The notes beneath the pieces are model-generated. The model was not told the origin of the DNA and ran no database searches. It worked only from the letters and a program-made list of their open reading frames with translations. From Pseudomonadota bacterium (GTDB lineage Bacteria > Desulfobacterota > Desulfovibrionia > Desulfovibrionales > Desulfovibrionaceae), in NCBI GenBank assembly GCA_018816865.1, contig JAHIUW010000036.1, positions 186,001 through 250,000 of the forward strand: DNA of 64,000 bases. The letters run 5' to 3'. The position numbers were made by a program, and so were the translations under genes. Shown piece after piece: positions 36,365 to 46,476 of the stretch (positions are counted from its first letter, which is position 1; each line of letters begins with the position of its first letter).

Positions 36365-39043
36365 CTAGGGCGTGACGGTCAGGGTATAGCCCTTGTCCCA
36401 GATCAGGTACTTCTGGGCCAGGGCCTGGAGGTCCTCGGGGGTCAAGGTCTTGGTCTTTTCCAAGTTCGTGCGATTAAAGTCCAGGGGGAAGCCGCTGACA
36501 AGCAACCCGGCGGCCTCGCCGCTGCGCGAGGACAGGCTTTGGTGATCGCGGTAATAGTCACCCTCCAGCAGATTCCTGGCGCGATCGATCTCCTCGCCGG
36601 AGAGCGGAGTGGCATGCAGATTGGCCACGGCCTCCCTGAATCCGCCCAGGGCCAGTTCGGTCTTGTCGGGATACGTACCGATGTAGAAGGCCAGGAACCC
36701 GGATTCGGGCGCCTGCCACAGGAACGCGGTCACGGTGTAGCCCAGGCCCTGCTTGTCGCGCAACTCCCGGAACAGCATCCCACCCTGCCCGGCCAAGGCC
36801 TGGCGCAGCAGGTCCAGGCCCACGGAGTCCTCATGCCGGGACCCCGGCACGGGGAACGAGACCACGATATGCGACTGGTTGCGGTCGGGCATGGTCAGGT
36901 GCTTGTTGAACTCCTTGCCCCAGCTGGGCGTGGAGAACTCAAAGTCCTGGGCCTGGCCCTGGGCCGCCAGTTCACGGGCCAGGGTCAGCACGGCCTCGCG
37001 GTCGAAATCGCCGCACACGGCCATGATCCAGGACTGGAGGCGCTGACGGCCCCAGAACCCGGCGATCTGTGCGGTGTCAAAGCCAGCCACACCCTCCACG
37101 GTGCCGCGATGGAAATAGGAATAAGCCGTATCGGCGTAGAGCATGGGGAACAGGTTCCTGAAGGCCAGCCCCGTGGGCTGGTCTTCACGCTGCTTGATGT
37201 CGGCGATCTGTTCGCTCTTGGCACGGTCCACTTCCTCGGGGGCCAGGGCCGGGGCCGTCAGGGTCTCCTTGAACAGCGGCAGCAACTCAGCGGAGAAGCG
37301 CGAGGGGAACTTGGCCCCCACCACGAACAGGTCGCGGCTGGCCGAGGCGCTGAAGGAGGCCGCACGGTCGGAGAGGTAGTCCTCATACTCCGTGGCGCTG
37401 AGGCCTTGCGTGCCTCGGGTCAGGGAACGAGAGGTCAGGTCGGCCAGACCCTGCTCATCGGGGAAGAGCAGGGAATCGCCCCCCTTGAAGGCCATGGTCA
37501 CGGAGGTATAGGGCAACGTGCCGTCGGGCAGCAGCACCAAGGTGTGCCCGCCGCCCAGGTCGATGCTCTCGGTCTGGCCCAGCCCAAGGGTGGCGGCCAC
37601 CGGGGCCTTGTCGGCCTTGGCCGAGGTCCAGGCCTTGTCCATGGAAGCGGCCATGCTCTGCTCCAGCTCTGCGGGGTCCTTGTCATTCTCGGGGATCAGG
37701 GCGGACACGGCCAGGGCCTCGCGGGTCAGATACTTGCGAGACAATTGCTGCATCTCAGCGGTGGTCACGCCGCCAACGTTGTATAGATAATTGCTTTCAG
37801 CCTCGAGACTGCCCTCGAAGAACTGGAAATAGCCGATCTTGGAGGCCAGTCCCCCCAGAGTCTCCTTGGAGGAGTACAGGGAGTCCTCGATGTTCAACCG
37901 CCCGCGCTCAAGCTCCTGAGCGGTGAATTTGGAGGTGTCCAATCCGGCCAATTCGCGGTTCAGGGCCTCCCAGAACTCGGGCAGCTTGTCGCCGTCCAGG
38001 GTCGCGCTGATGTACAGCAGGCCGACCTGGTCCAGGGTCAGGGTGTAGGCCGACACGTCGTCCACCAGTCCCAGTTCGTACTTGAACTTGCGGTACAGCA
38101 GCGAGGTGTCGTCACCACCCAGCAGGTGCCCCAACATGTCCAGCCCCGCGACCTCGCCGGAATGCAGGCCCGGCACCGGGAAGGCCACGGCCACATAGGC
38201 CTTGTTCCAGGGGCCCTTTTCCACACGGATGCGCGGGGCGGCATGCTCGGCCACAGGCAGCGGCCGCTTGGGGGTCACGCGGCCGGTGTTCGAAAGCTGG
38301 CCAAAGAACTGTTCCACCTCGGCCACAGCGGCCTCGGGCTGCACATTGCCCACCACCACCATGAGCATGGACTGGGGCTGATAGAACTGGCCGATGTAGT
38401 CCAGGATGTCCTGACGGGTGATGCCTTGGACGGTTTCACGGGTGCCGATGATGGGCCGCGCATAGCCATTGCCCCCCCAGACCAGGGGTTGCAGAGACTT
38501 GAAGCGACGCGAGGACGGGCTGTCCTCTCCGCGTTCCAGCTCGGCCAGGACAACCTTCTTTTCGCGTTCTAATTCGTCGGGATCCAGGGCTACGTTGAAG
38601 ATCATGTCCTGCAACACGTCCAGGCCAAGGGTCAGACGGTCGGCAGGCAGGTCGATCTTGTACATGGTGTAGTCGAAGCTGGTGGCGGCGTTCAGAGATC
38701 CACCGGCACCCTCGATGCTCTCGGCGACCTCACCAGGGGCGCGTCTGCCGGTGCCCTTGAAGACCATGTGCTCCAAAAGATGGCTGATGCCGGACTGTTT
38801 GTCCGTCTCATAGGCAGACCCGGCGCGCACATACAGCCGCAGGGAAACCAGGGGGAAACGGTTGTCGGGCTGGACCAGCACGGACATGCCGTTGGGCAGC
38901 TTGGTCAGCACGGTTTCGGCCGCAGCTACGCCAGTTGCCGAGGCAACACCAACGGTCCCGGCAACCGGGGCCGCACTGGCGGAAAGGACACTAGCGGCGA
39001 CCATGGTCAGCGCTCCCATGAGAATAAATATCTTTCTGAGCAT
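36365..39043 (-). CDS. M16-family zinc protease, two-domain, exported
   Basis: 892 residues. N-terminal signal peptide (IFILMGALTMVAASVLSASAAP). The inverted zinc-binding motif HLLEH is at residues 88-92, and the distal Glu is in VVLAELERG. A second M16-like half begins near residue 470 (SIDLGGGHTLVLLPDG) and lacks the HxxEH motif, as is usual for the non-catalytic half. Such fused pitrilysin-type proteases degrade peptides in the periplasm. It is monocistronic and ends in a strong terminator. Confidence 0.9.
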   Translation of the reverse strand: MLRKIFILMGALTMVAASVLSASAAPVAGTVGVASATGVAAAETVLTKLPNGMSVLVQPDNRFPLVSLRLYVRAGSAYETDKQSGISHLLEHMVFKGTGRRAPGEVAESIEGAGGSLNAATSFDYTMYKIDLPADRLTLGLDVLQDMIFNVALDPDELEREKKVVLAELERGEDSPSSRRFKSLQPLVWGGNGYARPIIGTRETVQGITRQDILDYIGQFYQPQSMLMVVVGNVQPEAAVAEVEQFFGQLSNTGRVTPKRPLPVAEHAAPRIRVEKGPWNKAYVAVAFPVPGLHSGEVAGLDMLGHLLGGDDTSLLYRKFKYELGLVDDVSAYTLTLDQVGLLYISATLDGDKLPEFWEALNRELAGLDTSKFTAQELERGRLNIEDSLYSSKETLGGLASKIGYFQFFEGSLEAESNYLYNVGGVTTAEMQQLSRKYLTREALAVSALIPENDKDPAELEQSMAASMDKAWTSAKADKAPVAATLGLGQTESIDLGGGHTLVLLPDGTLPYTSVTMAFKGGDSLLFPDEQGLADLTSRSLTRGTQGLSATEYEDYLSDRAASFSASASRDLFVVGAKFPSRFSAELLPLFKETLTAPALAPEEVDRAKSEQIADIKQREDQPTGLAFRNLFPMLYADTAYSYFHRGTVEGVAGFDTAQIAGFWGRQRLQSWIMAVCGDFDREAVLTLARELAAQGQAQDFEFSTPSWGKEFNKHLTMPDRNQSHIVVSFPVPGSRHEDSVGLDLLRQALAGQGGMLFRELRDKQGLGYTVTAFLWQAPESGFLAFYIGTYPDKTELALGGFREAVANLHATPLSGEEIDRARNLLEGDYYRDHQSLSSRSGEAAGLLVSGFPLDFNRTNLEKTKTLTPEDLQALAQKYLIWDKGYTLTVTP

Positions 39044-39099
39044 CTACGATCACTCCTGGTTCTCCTTGTGCTGTGTGGCCATCCGCAGGCAGGTGGCAA

Positions 39100-39127
39100 A
39101 AAAGCGAGGTGCACGCACCCCGCTTTT
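39100..39127 (-). terminator. Terminator after the radical SAM/DUF2344 gene
   Basis: AAAAGCG-A-GGTGC pairs with GCACC-C-CGCTTTT with one mismatch; six T follow on the minus strand. Confidence 0.75.
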
Positions 39128-39254
39128 GATTTGATAAGGCCTGACACCAGAAATGCAAGGGCAATGCACCCCGGTTCTTTGGGATTTCCGACGGATGGAT
39201 TCAAGCCCGGCCCCTGTACCGCGACACTGGCTGCGTACCATTTGCAAGCACCCC

Positions 39255-42071
39255 CTAGGGCAGGTGCATCCACTGGCGCATCTTGGTGAGCATGTACCGC
39301 TCGGGCGACAGATCGGGATTCACCAGTTCCACGATGCGCAGCGGCGAGAGGTATTTGTCCGTCCAGTTGAAGCGCAGGGCCATGGCCTTCATGCCCTCGG
39401 GCTCGGCCTGGGCGATGAGCGCCCGGATATCCGTGGTGCGCTCGCCCTTCTTGGTCATGCGCGTCCAGGGCATGGACTCCAGTTCCAGGACAGCTTCCCA
39501 TTCCCCGCGCCGGGCGGCCACGATGTCGAAATCCTCATGGAACTCCAGCAGGTAATCCTCGGCCACGGAGTGGGTAAACTTCTTGCTTATGGGCAGGGTC
39601 TCAACCATCAGCAGCTGAAAGCCTTCGGGCATGTGCGGCATCAGCCGCTCGGCCAGTTCCTGGGGTCCCAGTTCACGGCGCAGGTAGACGTCGAACCACT
39701 CGCGCTCGCTGGCCACGCCCACGGGCAGGGCCCGTCCGAAGGATACGCGCGGCAAGGGGTGGAACCCGGCGGAAAAGCTGACGGGAATCTTGGCCCGGCG
39801 CAACAGATGCCCGATGAGCGATTGCAGCTCAATGGGTGACAGAAAACGTGTCTCCTCCAGCTTGGCATGCCAGATACGGTAATGGCAGGCCTTGTCGGAC
39901 AGCTCGCCGATGTCGGGCGGCAGGGGCCTGCCCCCCTTGGCGCGTTGTTGCCCGGCATCCTGGGGCACCAACTCCGGCGCTGCGGGGGCGGTGCCGGGGG
40001 CCGTCTCAGTTGGAGAAGCCTCTGTGGGCAGGGCGTCCCCGGAAATGCCGGGGGCCTCTGCGGTGGTCGCGCACTCGGGACCGCCCGACTCATCCTTCGC
40101 CGCAACGGACCGGTCGGCGGCCGGCGGCACGGGTTGCACAACCTCGTCAGCGGAATCGAGTCCCTCCTGGGCCAGGGCCTCGGTCTGGTGCGCGGCCCCA
40201 CCGCTGGCATCGTCCTGGTCGCGCTGGGAGCAGACCACCCGGGGTCTGATCTCGACCCCTTGGGCTTGGCTCGCAAGCTCGGATTCGCGCCCGTCGAGGT
40301 TGCAGACCCCACAGTTGCGGCAGGCCAGATAGCGACAGTCGTCGGTCAGCTTGACCGCCCGGGAGCGGTGCAGCTCGGTGAGCAGGAATTTCTTGGTCAC
40401 GCCGCAGGACAGATGATCCCAGGGCAGGGGCCCGTCCTCGTCGCGCGCAGCCAAAAAATCCATGGGGTCCAGCCCCTCGGCCTCCATGGCCTCGAGCCAC
40501 GGCGCCAGCCGCATGTGGTCCTTCCAACTGGTAAACAACGCGCCCTTGTCATAGGCCCGCAGCACCACCGGGGCCAGGGAGCGGTCCCCGCGCGAGAAGA
40601 AGCCCTCGAGGAAGCTCATCTCCGGCAGGTGGGAACGCAGCTGGAGACGCTTGTGGGGGCGGAAAAGGTCCTTCAGATAGCCCACGCGCTGGCGCACCTC
40701 GTCCATGTCGATCTGCCGCTCCCACTGGAACGGAGTGTGCGACTTGGGCACAAAGGGCGAGACCGCGGCCGTGACCTGCAACCGCTTGTCATACTTTCCG
40801 GCGCAGTCGCGGACCTTGAGACACAGGTCCAGGATGGCCTCGATGTCCTCGGGGGTCTCGGTGGGCAGACCGATCATGAAATACAGCTTCACCTGCTGCC
40901 AGCCCCGGTCGAAGAGCTTCTTGACGTGCTCCACCAGGGCCTGCTCGGTGATGCCCTTGTTGATCACGTCGCGCAGGCGCTGACTGCCCGCCTCCGGTGC
41001 CAGGGTCGCGCCCGTGCGACGGATGGAGGCCATGAGCCCCATGATGCGTTCGGAGACCGAGCCCACGCGCAAGGAAGGCAGGCTGATGGCCACCTGCTCC
41101 GAACGACAGCGCTCGAAACTCTGGGTGAACAGCTCTTCCAGGGCGGAGTAGTCGCCCGTGGACAAGGACAGAAACGAGAGGTCCTCGTACCCGGTCTGCT
41201 CCAGGCCCTGGGCGATGAGCCGGTCCAGGGTCTCGGGTGAACGCTCACGAGCCGGGCGATAGATCATGCCCGCCTGGCAGAAGCGGCAACCACGCGTGCA
41301 GCCGCGGGCGATCTCCACGGCCAGACGGTTATGCACGGCCGAGGCGAAAGGCACGATGTGATTCGTGGGAAATTCGCAGCTCTCCATGTCGACCACGATG
41401 CGCTTCTCAACCCTGGTATAGTCCGCCAGCAGAGGTTCCGGGGCCTTGCCCCGGCCACGCGAGGCAAAGAGCGAAGGCACGTAGACCCCGGGCACGTGGC
41501 GCAGCTCCTTGACGATCTCCCCTCGCGGGGTGCCCGCCTTCCTGCCCTGGGCGATGAGCTCCATGACCTCGGGCAGGACCTCCTCCCCGTCCCCGAGGAT
41601 CATCAGGTCGAAGAACGGGGCCACGGGCTCGGCATTGAAGACGCAGCCGCCTCCGGCCATGACGATGGGGTCGTTCTCATCCCGACCCACGGCCATCAGT
41701 GGGATACCGCCCAGATCGAGCATATACAGGATGTTGGTGTAGCAAAGCTCATGGGTGATGTGAAAGGCCACGGCATCCATCTTCGACAGCGGAGTATCGG
41801 ACTCCAGGGTGCACAGGGGCTCGTTGTGCCGCCGCAGGATATCGCCCACCTCGCGGTCCGGCGCAAAGACGCGCTCGGCCCAGAGGTTGTCTCGGGAGTT
41901 GACGATGCCATAGAGGATCTTCTGCCCAAGGTAGGACATACCCACCTCGTACATGTCGGGGAAGGCCAGAGCCAGACGACCCTCCACCTTGGCGGGGTCC
42001 TTGTGCACGGAACCGGGTTCCGTGCCCAGGTAGCGGCTGGGACCGGTAAACAGGGGCAGCAGCTTCTTCAT
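39255..42071 (-). CDS. TIGR03960-type radical SAM protein fused to DUF2344 domain
   Basis: 938 residues. The first 620 residues are the radical SAM part: a B12-binding-like N-terminus (LALAFPDMYEVGMSYLG), then the cluster motif CTRGCRFC near 270 and GATLAPEAGSQRL. A Cys-rich knot CRYLACRNCGVC near 585 ends it. A low-complexity Ala/Pro/Glu linker (about 600-710) joins the C-terminal DUF2344 (TIGR03936) domain, which begins HYRIWHAKLEETRFLSPIEL. In many bacteria these are separate genes, often near rne or ribosomal protein genes; the role is thought to be in tRNA or protein modification but is not proven. ATG 42071 follows GGGAG. Confidence 0.88.
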   Translation of the reverse strand: MKKLLPLFTGPSRYLGTEPGSVHKDPAKVEGRLALAFPDMYEVGMSYLGQKILYGIVNSRDNLWAERVFAPDREVGDILRRHNEPLCTLESDTPLSKMDAVAFHITHELCYTNILYMLDLGGIPLMAVGRDENDPIVMAGGGCVFNAEPVAPFFDLMILGDGEEVLPEVMELIAQGRKAGTPRGEIVKELRHVPGVYVPSLFASRGRGKAPEPLLADYTRVEKRIVVDMESCEFPTNHIVPFASAVHNRLAVEIARGCTRGCRFCQAGMIYRPARERSPETLDRLIAQGLEQTGYEDLSFLSLSTGDYSALEELFTQSFERCRSEQVAISLPSLRVGSVSERIMGLMASIRRTGATLAPEAGSQRLRDVINKGITEQALVEHVKKLFDRGWQQVKLYFMIGLPTETPEDIEAILDLCLKVRDCAGKYDKRLQVTAAVSPFVPKSHTPFQWERQIDMDEVRQRVGYLKDLFRPHKRLQLRSHLPEMSFLEGFFSRGDRSLAPVVLRAYDKGALFTSWKDHMRLAPWLEAMEAEGLDPMDFLAARDEDGPLPWDHLSCGVTKKFLLTELHRSRAVKLTDDCRYLACRNCGVCNLDGRESELASQAQGVEIRPRVVCSQRDQDDASGGAAHQTEALAQEGLDSADEVVQPVPPAADRSVAAKDESGGPECATTAEAPGISGDALPTEASPTETAPGTAPAAPELVPQDAGQQRAKGGRPLPPDIGELSDKACHYRIWHAKLEETRFLSPIELQSLIGHLLRRAKIPVSFSAGFHPLPRVSFGRALPVGVASEREWFDVYLRRELGPQELAERLMPHMPEGFQLLMVETLPISKKFTHSVAEDYLLEFHEDFDIVAARRGEWEAVLELESMPWTRMTKKGERTTDIRALIAQAEPEGMKAMALRFNWTDKYLSPLRIVELVNPDLSPERYMLTKMRQWMHLP

Positions 42072-42118
42072 CTCGTCTCCCGGGCAGAGGGCCCGTGGTG
42101 GGGGCGCGGCGAGCCACG

Positions 42119-42144
42119 CAAAAAGGGCGGCCCTCGGGCCGCCC
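42119..42144 (-). terminator. Terminator after the Lsm-like gene
   Basis: GGGCGGCC (42125-42132) pairs with GGCCGCCC (42137-42144) around a CTCG/CGAG loop; TTTTTGCG follows on the minus strand. It lies between the small gene and the radical SAM start. Confidence 0.8.
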
Positions 42145-42174
42145 GCAAAGGTCAAGCTCAGCGGTCCAAAGGGC

Positions 42175-42540
42175 CTATCTCTTGAGCATCTCGGCGAAGT
42201 CCGACACGCCCTGAGTGGCGCCGCCCGTCATGTTTTGCAGGCTGGACAGATCACGCGCACCGGCCATGGCCAGGCCGCTGGCGGCTTCCAGATATTTCTT
42301 TTCCAGATCCACGGGGATTTTCTTGTATTGATAAATCACGTGCTTGTAATCGATCACGGCGTCAATTTCATTGTCAAAGGGATAGCCAAAGGGCAACAGC
42401 ATCATCTGCACACCCTGCTCGGTGGGCACGGTCTGCAGCACGGCGGCGTCTTCCAGATTGGCCTGGCCGTCCTTCTCGACGTATTTGCCGATGATCATTT
42501 CACCATTGACCAGCTTGACCAGGCGGATATCATAAGCCAT
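42175..42540 (-). CDS. Small protein with Lsm-like N-terminus
   Basis: 121 residues. The opening DIRLVKLVNGEMIIGKY and the following DAAVLQTVP resemble an Sm-fold beta-barrel, as in small bacterial and phage Lsm-like proteins; the match is by pattern only. The C-terminal 40 residues are helical with Ala/Gly-rich sequence. No function is known. ATG 42540 has GGAG upstream. It is monocistronic with its own terminator. Confidence 0.5.
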   Translation of the reverse strand: MAYDIRLVKLVNGEMIIGKYVEKDGQANLEDAAVLQTVPTEQGVQMMLLPFGYPFDNEIDAVIDYKHVIYQYKKIPVDLEKKYLEAASGLAMAGARDLSSLQNMTGGATQGVSDFAEMLKR

Positions 42541-42641
42541 TGAATTCTCCTTGGTGTGGGTTGAGGCAGGAAAATAGGAACTGCCGCCAGCTTAGTCAAG
42601 CCACGCGGCCCATCTCCCTGCGGCGACGGGCGCAATCCTTC

Positions 42642-43451
42642 CTAGGATGACTTGGCGGCCTTGGCCTCGACCTTGCGCAAAAACTTCTTCACAACCACCA
42701 ACTCACCATCCAGAGCCAGGGCCTGCTTGCAGAGCTTCACGGACTCCATGAACTGCTTCTTGGCGGCCGAAAGCTGGGCCATGGCGAAGAGCAGATGCGG
42801 TGCATCGCCCTGCTTCTCGCGAATCTTCGTCAGCAGGGTCAGGCCCCGATCCGGGTTGCCGACCTTTTTGGACGCGGCAACCAACATCTCGCAGGCCTTG
42901 CGGTCGTTGTTGTTCTTCTGCAAAGCCGGGCGCAGGTACTCGAAGGATTCCTTGAAGAACTCGCCAGCCTGCAGCTTAGTGGCGATGATCAGGAACATGG
43001 CGTCCTCATCCACGTACAGATGCGCGGCCTGGCGGAAATACTCCTTGGCCTCGTCGAGCTTGCCCGCGGACAGGGCGTTCTGGGCGTGGTTGATGGCCCG
43101 GTCGATATTCAGCTTGCGGGCGCGCACGGCCTCCATGGATTCCTTCTTCTTGTCCCCATGGATGGCCTTGATCAGTGGCACCAGCTGAGCAAGGAGCTGC
43201 TTCTCCTCACCCTTTTCATAGACAAAGGGCTCTTTGCGCCGGGAGGAGACGACCTCCAGCTTGGAGATATTCTGAAGAATATCACGGAGCAACGAACTCA
43301 CCTGCTGCATCTCAGTGGAATGCAACTGGGCCGTGAGCATCACCTTCAAGGCTTCGACCACGGAAACCATGGGCCGAAGGGTCTCTCCCTTGAGAAACGC
43401 CGATTTTGCACGACTGAGGTGCTGCACGATGGTCTGTACAGGCTTGGTCAT
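42642..43451 (-). CDS. TPR-repeat protein
   Basis: 269 residues, soluble, basic, helical throughout. Repeats with TPR-like spacing are visible in the second half (AINHAQNALSAGKLDEAKEY, APHLLFAMAQLSAAKKQFME, VKLCKQALALDGELVVVKK). The first 90 residues are helical and distinct. TPR proteins act as protein-binding scaffolds; the partner is unknown. ATG 43451 follows GGGAG by 12 bases. The start region faces the divergent cyclic-nucleotide-binding gene. Confidence 0.75.
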   Translation of the reverse strand: MTKPVQTIVQHLSRAKSAFLKGETLRPMVSVVEALKVMLTAQLHSTEMQQVSSLLRDILQNISKLEVVSSRRKEPFVYEKGEEKQLLAQLVPLIKAIHGDKKKESMEAVRARKLNIDRAINHAQNALSAGKLDEAKEYFRQAAHLYVDEDAMFLIIATKLQAGEFFKESFEYLRPALQKNNNDRKACEMLVAASKKVGNPDRGLTLLTKIREKQGDAPHLLFAMAQLSAAKKQFMESVKLCKQALALDGELVVVKKFLRKVEAKAAKSS

Positions 43452-43567
43452 AACGCGTTCCACTCCCTGAAATATGGGGCCTCGCCCCGGTACAGGCAAC
43501 ACTAGTTACACGATTTGCCTTCGCTTTAAAAGAACCTTCCCTGCCCCTGTCCGCAAAGGTTGCCGCA

Positions 43568-44146
43568 ATGCGACGTTCCATGTCATTGTCCCAATCTGAA
43601 TCCCTTCCCTCATCAGAGATGCAAGGACAGCACAGTATGCAGGAATCAGCCTATCTTGAAGGCCACGAGGAATACCTCGCCAATCTGCGGCGGATGCCAC
43701 TGCTCCATTCCATGGACGACAATCAGCTCAGGGCAATGCTCTCGCTTTCCAAACTGCGTAAATACGACAAGGGCGAGATCATCATCAGCGAGGGCTCCAT
43801 CGACGCCTGGATGTATTTCCTCATCTCGGGACGGGTGCGCGTGGAGAAAACAGGACGCAAGGTGGGTGAGATCTGCGGCACGGGGGCCGTGTTCGGCGAG
43901 ATGGGCGTACTCGGCGAGAAGGAGCGTTCCGCCACAGTGCGCGCCCATACCGAGGCCATGTGTCTGGCCGTGGATGGCTCGTTCCTGGAGCGCCTGGACG
44001 ACAAGGACCGCAACGCCTGCTACACGGTGCTCTACCGAATGTTCGTGGACATTCTGGCCGAACGCCTGCGCGAAACCACCACCGAACTGGCCCGGGCCAA
44101 GGAGAAGATGGCCCTGCTGCGCAAAAAAATAGTGGATGGTGAATAG
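43568..44146 (+). CDS. Cyclic-nucleotide-binding domain protein without HTH
   Basis: Up to 192 residues. The cNMP-binding beta-barrel covers about 40-150: GEIIISEGSIDAWMYFLISG and the phosphate-binding-cassette region FGEMGVLGEKERSATVRA. A C-terminal coiled helix (LAERLRETTTELARAKEKMA) replaces the DNA-binding winged helix of Crp proteins, so it is probably a signalling adaptor and not a transcription factor. The start is uncertain: ATGs at 43568, 43619 and 43637 are possible, the last with AAGGA upstream. An H-NOX chemoreceptor gene follows 120 bp downstream on the same strand. Confidence 0.8.
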   Translation: MRRSMSLSQSESLPSSEMQGQHSMQESAYLEGHEEYLANLRRMPLLHSMDDNQLRAMLSLSKLRKYDKGEIIISEGSIDAWMYFLISGRVRVEKTGRKVGEICGTGAVFGEMGVLGEKERSATVRAHTEAMCLAVDGSFLERLDDKDRNACYTVLYRMFVDILAERLRETTTELARAKEKMALLRKKIVDGE

Positions 44147-44266
44147 CCCATGCTTGGCGCCGATGTTGTTGCGTTTTCCGCACACGCAATATAGCTTTCA
44201 TTGATAACTTAGCGTCGCAGCACCTTGGGCGATGCATCCGGCCCCCCCATCTGGAGTAGAGTGATC

Positions 44267-46267
44267 ATGCCAGACCTCAAGTCCTCCGCCTCATCCGCAA
44301 GCACCTGGATTCTTGGTGTGGCCTTCGCCGCACTGACCATCGCCTCTGCCGCCACAAGCTCCTGGTGGGTCGCCGGAATCGGGGCCGCCATCGGCCTGTG
44401 CCTGACGGCCTGGGTGGCCACAAGCACCACCGCCGCGGGGCGCCGGGAAATCCAGGCCGCCCGAGAGGCACTGGACCAACTGGAAACCGCCAATTCAGAG
44501 CTGGAAGCCCTGTCCCTGGCGGTCAACGCCTGCCCCCTGCCCCTGGTTGCCCTCGGGCAGAACATGAAGGCCCGCGTGGCCAGCGAGAGCTTCGCCCGGC
44601 TGACGGGCCGGCCCGTGAATGGGCTGGCAGGGCTGGACATGGCGACCCTGCTCGGTCCCCAAGCCGCGCAAGCGCTCCAGAAGACAGACGAGCCCGAAGG
44701 CATCCCGGTCGACACCGCCGGGGGCGAGACCGTACGACTCTTCTCCACCCGCACCGGGGGCAAGGCCACCGTGGTCCTGGCCGTGCCCTGCGCCCGCGAA
44801 ATGGCCGAAAGTGAAGGCCACAGGAGCCAACTCGAGGCTTTCCACTCCGCCTCCCAGGCCATCAACGAACTGGCCCAACGCATGGCCGGATCCTCCGAAC
44901 TGATGAGCGCCTATGCCGACGAACAGGCCACAGGCGCAAACCGCCAGAAACAGCAGACCGAAGCCGTGGCCCACTCCATCGATAAGATGATGAGCGCGGT
45001 CATGGAAGTGGCCACCAACGCCTCAGCCACCTCCGAGGCCGCCAGCGAGGCCCGCGAAGTGGCCGTAGACGGCACAAACATGGTCCACAAAGCCGTGGAG
45101 GGCATCAACACTCTGGCCACCTCCGCCAAAGAATTGGCCATCGTCCTGGCAGGTCTGGATACTCAAGCCGGGGAGATCGGACGCATCATCGGCGTGATCA
45201 CCGACATCGCCGACCAGACCAACCTGCTGGCGCTCAACGCCGCCATCGAGGCCGCCCGCGCCGGCGATGCCGGACGCGGCTTTGCCGTTGTGGCCGACGA
45301 GGTGCGCAAGCTGGCCGAGAAGACCATGCAGGCCACCCGGGAAGTGGAGTCCGCAGTCAAAAACATCCAGGCCTCTTCCAAGGATGCCATGTCCTCCATG
45401 GACCGCACCGGCAAAATGGTGGAGGAATCCACGGACCTCTCCAACAAGGCAGGGCAGGCCCTGGAAAAGGTCATGGAGCACATCGAGGGCATGGTGAAAC
45501 GTGTGCACCACATCGCCCAGGCGGCGGAAGAGCAGTCAGCCGCAGCCGAAGAAATTTCCGCCAGCGTGGAGGAGATCGCAGAGATCGCGCGCGACTCCGA
45601 CGAAGGTGCCACCCAGCAAGCCTACGCCACCAAGGACATCGCCACTCTCTCCGCAGAACTGCTCGGCCTGGCGCAAGGCCTGTCGGGCAAGCAAGGCGCC
45701 GGCCCGAAACTGGCCAAATCCAAGGGGTTGATGAAGGGGGTGCTGCCCAAACTGATGCAGGACTATGTGCAGGACAAGTTTGGCCGAAAGGTGTTCGAGT
45801 CCGTCCAGAAGGAGATGGGCGACCCGACCTTCCTGCCCGGGGAGAGCTACCCCGACAGCGTACTGCAGCAGATGGCCTCCCTCGTCAGCGACGCCACCGG
45901 CACCCCCAAGCGCGAGGTGCTCTACGGGCTGGGGCTCACGACCGTGGACGGTTTTCACAAGCTCTACAAGCGCTACTTCCGCACCAAGGACTTGAAGAAA
46001 TTCTACATGAGCATGAATGACGTCCATGCCGAGGTCACCAAGGACATGCCCGGGGTCAGACCGCCCAAGTTCACCTTCGAGGACAAGGGCAAGACCCTGT
46101 TCATGAACTATTCCTCGCCGCGGGCCCTGTTCGATTACTTCGAGGGCATCCTGAACGGAGTGGCCCGCTTCTTCGACCAGAAAGTCAAAATCCATGTCAA
46201 ACCCCTGGACAAGGAGACCGCCCGCGCGGAGATCCATTTCCTGGAGCAGGACAGCAAGAAACACTGA
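44267..46267 (+). CDS. Methyl-accepting chemotaxis protein with C-terminal H-NOX heme domain
   Basis: 666 residues. Two N-terminal membrane helices (about 13-30 and 35-52) with almost no periplasmic part, a PAS-like segment (about 75-180), then the chemoreceptor signalling coil with the conserved tip [20 protein letters not shown]. Residues about 487-666 form an H-NOX domain. The proximal heme His is in NDVHAEVTK (His587), the YxSxR porphyrin motif is YSSPR (615-619), and PP precedes it. The residue matching Tyr140 of Thermoanaerobacter H-NOX is Tyr624 (FDYF), the one that stabilises bound oxygen there. It should therefore sense O2, possibly NO, and steer CheA. ATG 44267 follows GGAG. Confidence 0.9.
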   Translation: MPDLKSSASSASTWILGVAFAALTIASAATSSWWVAGIGAAIGLCLTAWVATSTTAAGRREIQAAREALDQLETANSELEALSLAVNACPLPLVALGQNMKARVASESFARLTGRPVNGLAGLDMATLLGPQAAQALQKTDEPEGIPVDTAGGETVRLFSTRTGGKATVVLAVPCAREMAESEGHRSQLEAFHSASQAINELAQRMAGSSELMSAYADEQATGANRQKQQTEAVAHSIDKMMSAVMEVATNASATSEAASEAREVAVDGTNMVHKAVEGINTLATSAKELAIVLAGLDTQAGEIGRIIGVITDIADQTNLLALNAAIEAARAGDAGRGFAVVADEVRKLAEKTMQATREVESAVKNIQASSKDAMSSMDRTGKMVEESTDLSNKAGQALEKVMEHIEGMVKRVHHIAQAAEEQSAAAEEISASVEEIAEIARDSDEGATQQAYATKDIATLSAELLGLAQGLSGKQGAGPKLAKSKGLMKGVLPKLMQDYVQDKFGRKVFESVQKEMGDPTFLPGESYPDSVLQQMASLVSDATGTPKREVLYGLGLTTVDGFHKLYKRYFRTKDLKKFYMSMNDVHAEVTKDMPGVRPPKFTFEDKGKTLFMNYSSPRALFDYFEGILNGVARFFDQKVKIHVKPLDKETARAEIHFLEQDSKKH

Positions 46268-46476
46268 GCACGGGCTTAAGAATCGTAAGCACACTTGCCA
46301 AATCGGTACAGGTTGCTTAATATCCTTGAATACAGCCTTAGCACGCAGCTTCCAGGATGGAAGCCGGAGTGAGGCGGCCGCATCGAGGACCGGTGCCACC
46401 GCCCGAACCCACGCCCCCAAGGGCACGAGCAACCTAGCGCAACGCCCGCGCAACACAGGCTGCTCGGGAAGCTGCG

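Noticed and set aside
42175-42540. Phage origin for the Lsm-like gene
   Set aside because: No other phage genes, integrase or att sites surround it and base composition matches the neighbours.
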